Positions 18,859 to 26,984 of a DNA stretch of 43,176 nucleotides are shown one piece after another. Each line of letters starts with the position of its first letter. Position 1 is the stretch's first letter. Below the pieces are notes generated by a model that was not told the origin of the DNA, made no database searches, and saw only the letters and a program-made list of their open reading frames with translations. The stretch lies in NCBI GenBank assembly GCA_000508865.1, contig BAHP02000009.1, positions 1 to 43,176 of the forward strand. The letters run 5' to 3'. The position numbers and the translations under genes were made by a program. Source of the stretch: Clostridiales bacterium VE202-01 (lineage in GTDB: Bacteria; Bacillota_I; Bacilli_A; Erysipelotrichales; Coprobacillaceae).

Positions 18859-19333
18859 TTACAACCTTTCGATTTTTGCTTTAATTTTTTTTAGATAATA
18901 CATACCTATTTTTTTAATCTTTTATCTTAATACCTTATAAATTATATATCTTTCTTCTTATTAACTTTCACCAGATAATTTTTTTAAGTTAATGAAAAAC
19001 TTAGTCATTTAATTGGTCATTATCCAAATAATTTCAAATAAGCGATAACATTTAAAACTACTGGAAGATAAATAATCATTTCATGTGTATGGCTCCTGCT
19101 AAAAACATTAAGACAAACAAAAATAACGTTGTGGCTGTCATGATCATAGAGCTGAACATGTTATTCATTATTACAACAGTTACAGTTAGTTTTTATGATG
19201 AATCCACACATTATTTATGTAATTCTAGAACATTTTCCCTTAAACCAGCTATACTATTAAGGAAAAACTTAAATTATTAGATTTACCCTTATTTTACGAT
19301 ATAATTTAAGGACAATATATCGGAGGTGAGGTA
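18859..19333. other. Non-coding stretch before the Fic remnant
   Basis: About 470 AT-rich bases. A 65-codon plus-strand frame at 19083 lacks an RBS and resembles nothing I know. A GGAGGTGAGG box at its right edge is the RBS of the Fic remnant. I see no promoter or hairpin that I would defend. Confidence 0.4.
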
Positions 19334-20357
19334 ATGAGAGACTTTAACTATTCTAAAATTAAGAATCAAAAGTGGAATTCTGATATTCTTGGTTTGATAG
19401 TCACAATATATAAAGAAGTCGGAAAACAAAAAATGTATCTTAAACAACGATCAGAAGAATTAGAAAAACTGGTCAAGATTGTAAAGATACAAAGTATAGA
19501 AGCATCCAATGCTATTGAAGGTATTGTAACAACAAACTCTCATATTAAAAAGCTGGTAGAAAAGAAAACAAAACCTAAAAATCGTGATGAACAAAAAATT
19601 GCAGGTTACCGTGATGTATTAAACATCATTCATGAAAGCTTTGATGTGATTCCTATTTCTCAAAATTATATTTTACAACTCCATAAGATTTTAAATAATC
19701 ATATAAACAATCCCCTGGCAGGTCGGACTAAAAATGTACAGAATTATATCAGTGTAACATATCCAATGGATCATGCGGAAACACTTTTCACTTCATTTTC
19801 TCCATATAAAACAGCAGAAGCACTAGATAAAATTTGCGAAGAATACAACCGTGTCATTGGTAATATGGAAATAGAATCATTAATTGCTATTCCTGTTTTT
19901 ATTCATGATTTTCTTTGTATTTATCCTTTCAACGATGGTAATAGCAGAATGAGTCGCTTACTTACTACATTGTTGTTATACAGAAATGGATTCTATGTGG
20001 GTAAATATATTTCTTTAGAAGCAAAAACTGTAAAACAAAGATTTATACTATGATGCTCACTCAAGCACAGAATTGTTGGCATGAATGCTATTCCATTTAT
20101 CAAATATTTACTTGACACTATCTTTGCAGCTTATAATGATTTTGAAGAACGATTTGCTCTTGTAGAAATCAAACTTCCTGCTCTTGAAACAGTAAGACAT
20201 GCGACTATGAATAAGATAGGCCGATTTACTAAGCAAAATATCCATGGATTTTGTCCTTCATTTAGTATAAGTCCTATCGAAAATGCATTACGAAAATTAG
20301 TAACATCCGATGAATTGAAAAAAAGGTTCTGGTAAAAACACTTGTTATTATGATTAA
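19334..20357 (+). pseudogene. Fic-domain AMP transferase-like protein, degenerate
   Basis: The piece 19334-20053 begins after GGAGGTGAGG and has the Fic N-terminus with the inhibitory-helix motif SNAIEG (near residue 58) and the Fic core. The catalytic loop reads FLCIYPFNDGNSRMSR where active members have HPFNDGNGRMSR. The catalytic His is therefore Tyr and the second Gly of GNG is Ser. After residue 235 the frame breaks. The downstream protein continues in other frames (WHE near 20075, then IPFIKYLLDTIFAAYNDFEERF, ETVRHATMNKIGRFTKQNI, and KKGSGKNTCYY after another break at 20320). With at least three indels plus active-site loss, this is a pseudogene and not an error artefact. Confidence 0.85.
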
Positions 20358-20834
20358 AGTGATTTTACAAAAATATAATCATTCCCTTAAAACAGCTAAG
20401 TAATTAAGCTAAAGATTATATAAATAAGGTTAAGTATCTATTCAATTCAACTCTCTATACAAATTTTAATTTGATCAATTTTAAGTTCAATATAATATTA
20501 ATAAATGAAAATTAAGTTCAGCTTCATTAAATATATACTCTTTTAATGAATTCATTGTATCAATTTTCGATATATTTTTATCAATATGCATAACATATGG
20601 ATATGATTAATAAAATTGTCGAATAAATTATATTAAAATTAACTTATAAATAAGAATGTCAAGATTAACAATGATTTGCTATTTTATCACATTTTAGATT
20701 ATTGTATCATATGAATTTAAATTTCCAATTTTATCTTCGTATTAACACATAAATGTGCTTACTAATATTAAATCCTTAAAATCTACATTTTTAACAAAAT
20801 TCGTCATTTATACTTTAAAAACATTATCATTTTT
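20358..20834. other. Non-coding stretch with a dispersed repeat
   Basis: No gene seen. Bases 20506-20575 closely resemble 4328-4400 (shared blocks AAATTAAGTTCA and ATTAAATATATACTCTTTT, then ATGAATT and TGTATCAA), which suggests a duplicated non-coding element or the edge of a shared ancestral segment. Confidence 0.5.
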
Positions 20835-20866
20835 CATATTTTATCAGTTATAACTGATAAAATATG
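20835..20866. promoter_or_regulatory. 32-bp perfect palindrome upstream of the DUF4143 promoter
   Basis: CATATTTTATCAGTTA is followed immediately by its exact reverse complement. It ends ten bases before the -35 box and is followed by TTTTC, so it could be an operator or a terminator of upstream plus-strand transcripts. Confidence 0.6.
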
Positions 20867-20875
20867 TTTTCTTAA

Positions 20876-20904
20876 TTGTTTTTAAGTTATAAACATGTTA
20901 TACT
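20876..20904 (+). promoter_or_regulatory. Promoter of the DUF4143 ATPase gene
   Basis: TTGTTT, 17-base spacer, TATACT with TG one base upstream (extended -10). An AAGGAGG box follows about 18 bases before the ATG at 20938. Confidence 0.7.
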
Positions 20905-20937
20905 TTCTTTGAAAATATAAAGGAGGATTATTCTTTC

Positions 20938-22152
20938 ATGATTAAACGAGAAATGTATATAAGTCGTATTCGTCCATTTATCGGAACAGAATTAATAAAA
21001 GTTATGACCGGCATCCGTCGCTGTGGGAAATCTGTTATGTTAGAACTTATCAAACAAGAACTTATAGAGTGTGGTATAAGTTCATCACAGTTTATCTCTA
21101 TCAATTTCGAAGATATGAACTATGCTAATTTACAGACAGCAAAAGCTTTACATAATGAAATCACAAAAAGAGCTGCTAACATTGACGGTAAGGTTTATCT
21201 TTTTTTTGATGAAATTCAAGAAGTAAAAGACTGGGAGAAATGTATTAATTCACTGCGTGTATCTTTAAATTGTGACATCTACATCACTGGCTCTAATGCA
21301 AAACTATTATCAGGAGAGCTCGCTACATACCTTGCTGGACGTTATGTAGAATTTGTTATCTATCCATTCTCCTTTGCAGAATTTTTGGAACTATATAAAA
21401 TGATTGCTCCTGATGAAACTATCCAAAAAAGCTTTCAAAAATATCTTCTGTCTGGTGGCATGCCTTACCTTGCAAATATCCGATATGTTGATGAACCGTC
21501 AAAGCAATATCTTCTCGATTTATTCAACTCTGTACAGCTAAAAGATATTGTAAGACGCAACAAAATTCGTGATGTAGATTTACTAGAACGCATCATTGCA
21601 TATATAATAACCAATGCAGGAAATACATTCTCAGCATCTTCTTTAGCAAAGTTTTTAAAAAACGAACATCGTACTGTAGCTCCAGAAACAATCTTGAACT
21701 ATATTAAATATTGTTGTGATGCTTATTTATTTTATCAGGTTAAACGTGAAGACTTACAAGGTAAACAGATCCTTGCAACTAACGAAAAATATTATATTGC
21801 TGATCATGGTATTCGTGAAGCAGTATTTGGTGGCAATATGAAAGAAATCAATCTAACTTTAGAGAACATTGTATATTTAGAACTTATTCGTCGTGAATAT
21901 GTAGTCACAGTTGGAAGAACTTGTGACAAAGAAATTGATTTTGTATGTCACAAAAAAGATGAAAAGCTATATGTTCAAGTCACTTATCTACTTGCCTCTG
22001 AAGAAACAATCCAGCGTGAATTTACAGCATTTGATAACATCAAAGATAACTTTCCCAAATACGTTGTGTCCATGGATGAATTTGACATGAGCCGAGATGG
22101 TATCAAACATCGTAATATCCGTGATTTTCTATTAGCAAAGGAATGGAACTAA
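20938..22152 (+). CDS. AAA+ ATPase with DUF4143 C-terminal domain
   Basis: An intact 404-aa member of the AAA_14/DUF4143 family. Walker A is GIRRCGKS (25-32), Walker B is VYLFFDEIQEV (D91 E92) and sensor 1 is DIYITGSNAKLL. The winged-helix-like middle region is followed by a C-terminal nuclease-like block, EIDFVCHKKDEKLYVQVTYLL. It is one of the few plus-strand genes here, with its own promoter and RBS. Members are common, widely transferred ATPases of unsettled role; the C-terminal block resembles restriction-endonuclease-like folds. A broken paralogue is at 3810-4235. Confidence 0.92.
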   Translation: MIKREMYISRIRPFIGTELIKVMTGIRRCGKSVMLELIKQELIECGISSSQFISINFEDMNYANLQTAKALHNEITKRAANIDGKVYLFFDEIQEVKDWEKCINSLRVSLNCDIYITGSNAKLLSGELATYLAGRYVEFVIYPFSFAEFLELYKMIAPDETIQKSFQKYLLSGGMPYLANIRYVDEPSKQYLLDLFNSVQLKDIVRRNKIRDVDLLERIIAYIITNAGNTFSASSLAKFLKNEHRTVAPETILNYIKYCCDAYLFYQVKREDLQGKQILATNEKYYIADHGIREAVFGGNMKEINLTLENIVYLELIRREYVVTVGRTCDKEIDFVCHKKDEKLYVQVTYLLASEETIQREFTAFDNIKDNFPKYVVSMDEFDMSRDGIKHRNIRDFLLAKEWN

Positions 22153-22400
22153 AGAACATTATGTCTATCACCTGTTTAAAATAGTAGTGACATTGTTTTA
22201 AATTACTCTTTCTTGCATCCTTGTTCCATTTTATATTTAGTAATTTTTATTTTCACAGACACTTGTAAATTACAAAAACTATTGATTAAATTAGCAGTTT
22301 TTTAACACGTGTTGTTATTTAAATTCACTTAACAATATAAATAATCTAATCTATTTAAATTAGTTTTTATATAAATTAGCAAATTACTCCATGTTTTTTA

Positions 22401-22426
22401 TTAGTAAGCTATTTGACGCTTACTAA
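22401..22426. repeat. Inverted repeat over the toxin-like ORF stop codon
   Basis: TTAGTAAGC, 8-base loop, GCTTACTAA. The right arm contains the stop codon of the small toxin-like ORF on the minus strand. It could be a terminator for minus-strand transcripts (though followed by A rather than T) or the scar where the toxin C-terminus was lost. Confidence 0.5.
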
Positions 22427-22677
22427 ACAACAAGTTTAGAGAAATCTAATCCTGATTGATGCTTTTTACTCCTATCAGAAAATTTAAACTTATATCTGTT
22501 ATTATGTTTCATTTTTGTTCTAAATAGTACACATATATAACAATCTGCTAAATAATCAATCTCAAATAAAACAACATCATAGTTTCTTTCTTCTTTTATT
22601 AATATTTCTTGATATTGATCATGAGGATAATCTTTATAAAATTGTTCACTCAACTTTTTTATTTCATAATCATGCAC
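22423..22677 (-). CDS. Small toxin-like ORF (TenpN-like, C-terminally short)
   Basis: The start is taken as GTG at 22677, nine bases after AAAAGGAGG; an ORF without RBS extends to 22752 but runs through a terminator. The 84-aa product contains YDVVLFEIDYLADCYICVLFRTKMKHNN and the closing HQSGLDFSKLVV. This pattern (VLFEID...I..FRT...H...F....R....SGLDF.K.VV) reminds me of the N-terminal half of TenpN, the RNase of type III TenpIN toxin-antitoxin systems, usually about 150 residues. It would lack the second half. The preceding tandem RNA repeats and intervening terminator are the arrangement of type III loci. Family assignment is from memory and moderate. Confidence 0.5.
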   Translation of the reverse strand: MHDYEIKKLSEQFYKDYPHDQYQEILIKEERNYDVVLFEIDYLADCYICVLFRTKMKHNNRYKFKFSDRSKKHQSGLDFSKLVV

Positions 22678-22698
22678 TTTACTTATCCTCCTTTTCTC

Positions 22699-22731
22699 TA
22701 AAAAATAAGAGGAACCTGTTATAGATTCCTC
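22699..22731 (-). terminator. Terminator between repeat RNA and toxin-like ORF
   Basis: GAGGAATC / GGTTCCTC (8 bp, one wobble), 7-base loop, then TTATTTTTT on the minus strand. It sits between the tandem repeats and the RBS of the small ORF, as in type III toxin-antitoxin loci where partial read-through sets the RNA:toxin ratio. Confidence 0.8.
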
Positions 22732-22741
22732 TATCTTGCAT

Positions 22742-22847
22742 CCTTGAGCCATTTTTTATTTTACCGATGTGTCTTTGCTCTCACACATCATCATCGCTCG
22801 GTCATTTTTTATTTTACCGACGAGTCAGAACCGTCACTCGTCATCAT
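22742..22847 (-). ncRNA. Two 53-nt tandem structured repeats (type III antitoxin-like RNA)
   Basis: Units 22795-22847 and 22742-22794 have the same length and near-identical ends (ATGATGA at one end, TCGGTAAAATAAAAAATG in the second half). Each has a 7-bp stem with a 10-base loop: GACGAGT/ACTCGTC in one unit, GATGTGT/ACACATC in the other. The stems differ in sequence but keep pairing, which is compensatory change. GCATCCT (upstream) and AGGATGC (downstream) could close the whole array. A terminator and toxin-like ORF follow. Type III antitoxin RNAs are tandem repeats of roughly this size, cut into units by the toxin. A -10-like TATAAT lies about 90 bases upstream. Confidence 0.6.
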
Positions 22848-23236
22848 AGGATGCTTTGAAGTTGAAACACCTCATTATTAATATGCACCAAATGTACATT
22901 TAATAACAATATAAATGAAAGTTTCCTCTCACTTATATTATACTCATTCAAATAAAAAAATCTATAACTTTCAAATTCAATGATTCTCCGCTAAATCCAT
23001 TTAATACACAAAGAGTGCCATCTTTTAATGATACTTCTAAACCACTAAGAACTATTCTAGCTACTCGAATTCGCTGTCAGAATAATATACCTCTAACCTT
23101 TTTATAAAATTTTTTGTTTGTAAAACATCAATTTTTCTCATATTTTTATAAATTGCTTTTTTGATAAAGTCATGATAACAAATTAATATTATAAAATTAA
23201 AATAAACAATATCATATTTATACTTTAATATTGTGT
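22848..23236. other. Upstream region of the repeat RNA
   Basis: Minus-strand TATAAT at 22937-22942 (with TGAG just before it) is the best promoter for the repeat RNA; no good -35 is present. Farther right, near 22960-23070, a short minus-strand frame (VARIVLSGLEVSLKDGTLCVLNG) looks coding but has no start and no recognisable family. Nothing else seen. Confidence 0.4.
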
Positions 23237-25018
23237 TTATCTTTTAAGTATTTCACAGCAATCTTTGAATTCATCTTTATATCTTCTCATATTTATTGTT
23301 TTCAAAAAATCCATTACAATATGCTCTCTATACTTTTTTTCAGTTTTAAATAAATTACTTACACTTGTTACTGAACCATCTTTTATACATGAATCATAAG
23401 TATCGCAAAGTGAATCAAGTATCATACATATTAACGACTCTAATTTTTCATTATAGTCATCTTTTTTATAGTTAGATATAAAACTCCCAAAAACAAAGTT
23501 AGGATTTTTTATTAGATTTACATCATTGTTTAGTTCATCTCTATTATAATCTTCGTTTATTATCAAATATGATAATCCAATTAATGACATAATTATGTAT
23601 TTACCATTAGCAAGTACCACTTTATCTCCATCTTTGATTTTAGATCCTTTTTTTAGCTCATTTTCAATAGAAAAATAATCTTCATTTAACTTAATTAAAT
23701 CTAAAATAAAAGCTTTTTTATTAGGATCTTTTTCATAATTTACTTTATATAATTTATTATATAGTGAATTATTTTCAAAGATATTTTTCTTACCTGACCT
23801 AGCAGTTCCAGGTTGTTGATATGCAAAAGCTAAAACCAATTGTCCTAATTCATCATTTTTTATAGATCTTAATTTTTGTTTTTTCTTCTCTCCTCGTTTA
23901 ATTTCTAAATATATTCCTTCATTTTTTAACCAATTTTGGATCATTTTCATTTCTGGAGAGTTAGATTTTAAATCTCTTGCATTAATTGGTTTTTGTGAAT
24001 TAGTAGCTTCAGCTATTTTTGAATACATTTTTAGATTATCATTTTTAATTTTAATCACTTTACAAGGTATGTAAAACTCTCCATTGTTACTTCCTTTATA
24101 ATTTCCTATTCTATTTGTTGTTTGACCACCGTTAATAATTGAAAAATCATATAACTTCAATATATTTCCATCTAAATCAAAATCATTACATGCGATTGTT
24201 AGTCCGTTATTATAGAACCAAAAATTATTTCTATCTTTATCTAAAGTCTTTTTAATACCATCATCTACAGTTTTATTTCTAATATATTTTCTTAAATTTA
24301 AATCGAATAAACCATCATCTTTATATAAATTATACATTCTAATTAACGATGTAGATAATATATTAACCATTATCCCAGATACTTGATTGGTTTCATATCT
24401 TAATACATTATTTACTTTATCTAATTTAAGTTTAAATTCTGGTACTGTTTTATTTTTTTCAATTGTTTCTTTAATCTTTGATGAAACATCTTCTAATCCA
24501 AATACAGAAACCATTTCTTTTGAATATAAATTGTGTTCTTTTTCAATTTTATTATATAACTTATTTTCATCAAAATGAGAAGTTGTAAAAATCCAATATT
24601 CTACATTTCCTACATTTTCTTCTGTTAATCTATCTAAAGCATTTTGAAGAACACTTTTGAGTTTTTGATTATATGATCCTGTAACTCCCTTTTTAAAGTT
24701 TTCTACAGTTGAACTCATCATATTTAATTCTGAAATAACATCATTTAAACTCATATTTTCTGTATATTTACATTGACCTAGAATAACTTTCATTTCTTCT
24801 TCATCATAAAACACAAAATCTATTCCACCATCATTAGCTCCATTAGTAATTGAATTTTTAATATCAAATATCTTTTCATCGATCTCATTTGTTTTATAGC
24901 AAAAAAATTGCATTGTTAAATATTCAAATGCATTTTCCTCAGAAATATTTTTATTGTTATAAATCTGCACTTTATTTTGAATATTTTTTAATTCATCTCT
25001 AATTATCTCATTATTCAT
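23237..25018 (-). CDS. AIPR-family abortive phage resistance protein
   Basis: A 593-aa protein with two parts. Residues 55-90 form a restriction-like nuclease core (ANDGGIDFVFYDEE..KVILGQCKY: D67, Q82xK84). The AIPR domain follows, with FWFYNNGLTIACNDF and SIINGGQTTNRIG (near 265-305) and EIKRGEKKKQKLRS. AIPR proteins are associated with abortive infection against phage and often stand alone. The start is taken at ATG 25018 behind GAGGTGG, not the GTG three codons earlier. The gene has its own upstream region, so it is probably a single-gene unit. Confidence 0.85.
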   Translation of the reverse strand: MNNEIIRDELKNIQNKVQIYNNKNISEENAFEYLTMQFFCYKTNEIDEKIFDIKNSITNGANDGGIDFVFYDEEEMKVILGQCKYTENMSLNDVISELNMMSSTVENFKKGVTGSYNQKLKSVLQNALDRLTEENVGNVEYWIFTTSHFDENKLYNKIEKEHNLYSKEMVSVFGLEDVSSKIKETIEKNKTVPEFKLKLDKVNNVLRYETNQVSGIMVNILSTSLIRMYNLYKDDGLFDLNLRKYIRNKTVDDGIKKTLDKDRNNFWFYNNGLTIACNDFDLDGNILKLYDFSIINGGQTTNRIGNYKGSNNGEFYIPCKVIKIKNDNLKMYSKIAEATNSQKPINARDLKSNSPEMKMIQNWLKNEGIYLEIKRGEKKKQKLRSIKNDELGQLVLAFAYQQPGTARSGKKNIFENNSLYNKLYKVNYEKDPNKKAFILDLIKLNEDYFSIENELKKGSKIKDGDKVVLANGKYIIMSLIGLSYLIINEDYNRDELNNDVNLIKNPNFVFGSFISNYKKDDYNEKLESLICMILDSLCDTYDSCIKDGSVTSVSNLFKTEKKYREHIVMDFLKTINMRRYKDEFKDCCEILKR

Positions 25019-25145
25019 CAAAACCACCTCAAAATAATTAGATCATTTTTTTGGAGAGTTGTAAAGATCATATTAAAGGTTTATAAATAATGTAATATTA
25101 TTTAGTTTCCTTTTTGAGTGTCAATATAAAATCCTATAAAAGTAA

Positions 25146-25177
25146 TAAAAGAAAAAATCGCCTTTTTTGACGATTTT
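25146..25177 (-). terminator. Terminator between CBASS-like pair and AIPR gene
   Basis: Minus-strand AAAATCGTC / GGCGATTTT, six-A loop, then TTCTTTT. It shares its stem with the terminator at 4288-4322. Confidence 0.65.
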
Positions 25178-25309
25178 AGATATAAAATTAAATTAGTTCT
25201 ATTCGAACTCTGTTCCTTTGAATTGATTTCCTGTCTTTTTTATAGTTTTTCATGTATATTTTTCTCTAATTTATATTATATACCTCTATTATTCTACAAG
25301 CATTTATTT

Positions 25310-25430
25310 TTTGTACTCAATATGTACCCGTAATGAGTACTCTCTGAGTACATCTGTAGAACTAGGTAAAAGTATACTCAGATAGTATAAAATATTTTTA
25401 ATTTTATACTATACTCAAAAAGTACTAGAA
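25310..25430. promoter_or_regulatory. Cluster of GAGTAC/GTACTC half-sites and a 12-bp inverted repeat
   Basis: The sequence holds GTACTC, GAGTACTC, GAGTAC, TATACTC and GTACT in quick succession. It also holds an exact inverted repeat ATAGTATAAAAT / ATTTTATACTAT (25382-25393 and 25401-25412). It may be a binding region in the 500-bp gap between the AIPR gene and the CBASS-like pair. No gene is seen in that gap. Confidence 0.4.
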
Positions 25431-25489
25431 TTTGGAAATCTAAATTAGGAGTTGAACAAAATCAATTGTTAATAACAATCATAAAATGG

Positions 25490-25537
25490 AATGACCTCAC
25501 TGGAGTATTAATTTTTCCGATGCGGTCATTTTTTATT
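25490..25537 (+). terminator. Hairpin with T-tract past the nucleotidyltransferase gene
   Basis: AATGACC ... GGTCATT (25490-25496 and 25524-25530) with partial inner pairing. The T-tract (TTTTTTATTT) is on the plus-strand side; the minus-strand side offers only a short CCATTTTA. It overlaps the stop of the nucleotidyltransferase gene. Confidence 0.5.
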
Positions 25538-26348
25538 TAGTCATATAGTTAAGTACTTTTTTCAAACATTCAATGCTCGTATCAACAGAAACTAAGTCAT
25601 TGCTCCCCGGAGCATTTATAGGAAGCCCCCAAAAAAGGTGGCTATTAAAATAATCAATCAAAACCTGCTCATATGAACCTATTGTTGCAGAAGAAGTACT
25701 TCCAGGTTCAGACCATCGCCATCCTCCAATAGCATTATAAACAAAACTATCAATCACAATTCCCGATAAATGGTAACTGCTAAAATGATTATCTCTTATT
25801 CTACGAATATGTTTACAAGTATCATATAGCAGACCATTACTACTCTTATTTTTGTTTGCCATAGCATCTTGTTCAGCTTTAGGATTTGTAGATTTCCAAT
25901 TTCCACCCATATTTGTATCCGGATATTTATATGTTCCTGTCCAATTGCCAAACCAATCAAACACCTTAAATGCGGGTAATATCTCAAACTTCATTCCATC
26001 TGAAAAGTTAATTTTTACTACTTGCCCATCAGCTCGTACATCACTTCTCGGATATACATTTAATATTGCATTCTTAACACTTTGTAACAATCTTGATTGA
26101 CCATTGCCTTTCATCACATCATAACGATAATATTCTGATTCTGGGAGACACACTAAAATGTCTAAATCACTTGTATCTATTGCTGTACCCCTTCCATAAG
26201 AGCCAACATATAAACTGTTTGCAGTGTCGCTAGAACTATTCCAAAATTCTTTATTGATTGCTTTTGTGACAGTATGATATCTTTGCGAAATCTTAGTTCT
26301 GATATCTAAAGTTATAATTTCTCCATGCTTACAAACTAAATTACTCAT
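25533..26348 (-). CDS. CD-NTase (SMODS-type nucleotidyltransferase), CBASS-like
   Basis: A 271-aa polymerase-beta-fold nucleotidyltransferase. The signature GSYGRGTAIDTSDLD gives G49 S50 and the metal-binding D61 and D63; E122 in KFEILPAF supplies the third acid. In CBASS such enzymes make cyclic di- or trinucleotides upon phage infection, which switch on an effector. The gene overlaps the end of the SLATT gene by eight bases, behind GGAGGGAAAAT, so the two are cotranslated. I cannot tell which nucleotide is made. No Cap2/Cap3 or HORMA genes are present, as in minimal type I CBASS. Confidence 0.88.
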   Translation of the reverse strand: MSNLVCKHGEIITLDIRTKISQRYHTVTKAINKEFWNSSSDTANSLYVGSYGRGTAIDTSDLDILVCLPESEYYRYDVMKGNGQSRLLQSVKNAILNVYPRSDVRADGQVVKINFSDGMKFEILPAFKVFDWFGNWTGTYKYPDTNMGGNWKSTNPKAEQDAMANKNKSSNGLLYDTCKHIRRIRDNHFSSYHLSGIVIDSFVYNAIGGWRWSEPGSTSSATIGSYEQVLIDYFNSHLFWGLPINAPGSNDLVSVDTSIECLKKVLNYMTK

Positions 26349-26917
26349 ATTTTCCCTCCATTCTCAGCTCATCAGGAAGAAATGCATTTATTTCATCTTC
26401 GGTAAAAGTATTATCTTTACTTACATTTAAAGCTTTTCTTGCCAATTTTACCGCCTTATCTGTAGTATTCGGAGCAGATTGATATATTTTATCTAATTCT
26501 TTAAGTGTTTTCTCGTACTGTATTAGTAAATCATTTGCAGAATCACATTCCATGTGTATTTTTAGAATGATTAAATATAATTGGTCACGAATACATAACA
26601 GTTTATTTGCTGTAGTTTTATTACTTAAAGTCATCTGATGTAAATCAAACGATTTAAAATAAGCACTTACAAATATTGTAACAAACGATAAAATTGCAGA
26701 TATTATTTTAATCCAAAATTGATTAGTAAATATTAATGATAATATTCCGACTGATGTTGTAGACGCAGCAATAATATTTAGCGTTTCTAAAAATCTATAT
26801 TGCTTTGTATAAATATCACATTGCTTTTCTTGAATCTTATGCGACCACACAACACTTGCATAACTTCGTCTTACTGAGGTCTCCAATGTTTTATAATTAT
26901 TTTTCGTAATAATTCAC
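26341..26917 (-). CDS. SLATT-domain membrane effector of the CBASS-like pair
   Basis: The protein has two membrane segments (LNIIAASTTSVGILSLIF and FWIKIISAILSFVTIFVSAYF) flanked by long helices, the layout of SLATT proteins. These are predicted pore-forming effectors found next to SMODS nucleotidyltransferases. The open frame begins at a TTG (26886) with no RBS. A good box, AAGGTGGTG, lies 30 bases farther up, and GTG at 26917 would read MNYYEK and then rejoin (IIIKTLETSVRRSY) if one A were added to the A5 run near 26900. I therefore give 26917 as the likely intended start, with a one-base lesion or sequence error. Confidence 0.75.
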
Positions 26918-26984
26918 CACCTTATTTCTTTTCTAACTGCGATTGTAATTCTTGAAAACTTTCTAATAACATAAAAAATTATGT

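Noticed and set aside
19083-19280. 65-codon plus-strand frame (MCMAPAKNIKTNKNN...)
   Set aside because: No RBS, no recognisable motif, and it ends just before the Fic remnant's own start signals.
22678-22752. Upstream extension of the toxin-like ORF to ATG 22752
   Set aside because: It would start inside the second repeat and translate across the terminator; the AAGGAGG box points to GTG 22677.
22742-22847. Tandem 53-bp repeats read as a CRISPR array
   Set aside because: Only two units, no spacers, and the variable part forms paired stems within each unit.
22742-22847. Repeats read as two plus-strand terminators
   Set aside because: Each has a hairpin near a T-run, but no plus-strand gene ends there, while a terminator, RBS and ORF follow in order on the minus strand. 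Not fully excluded.
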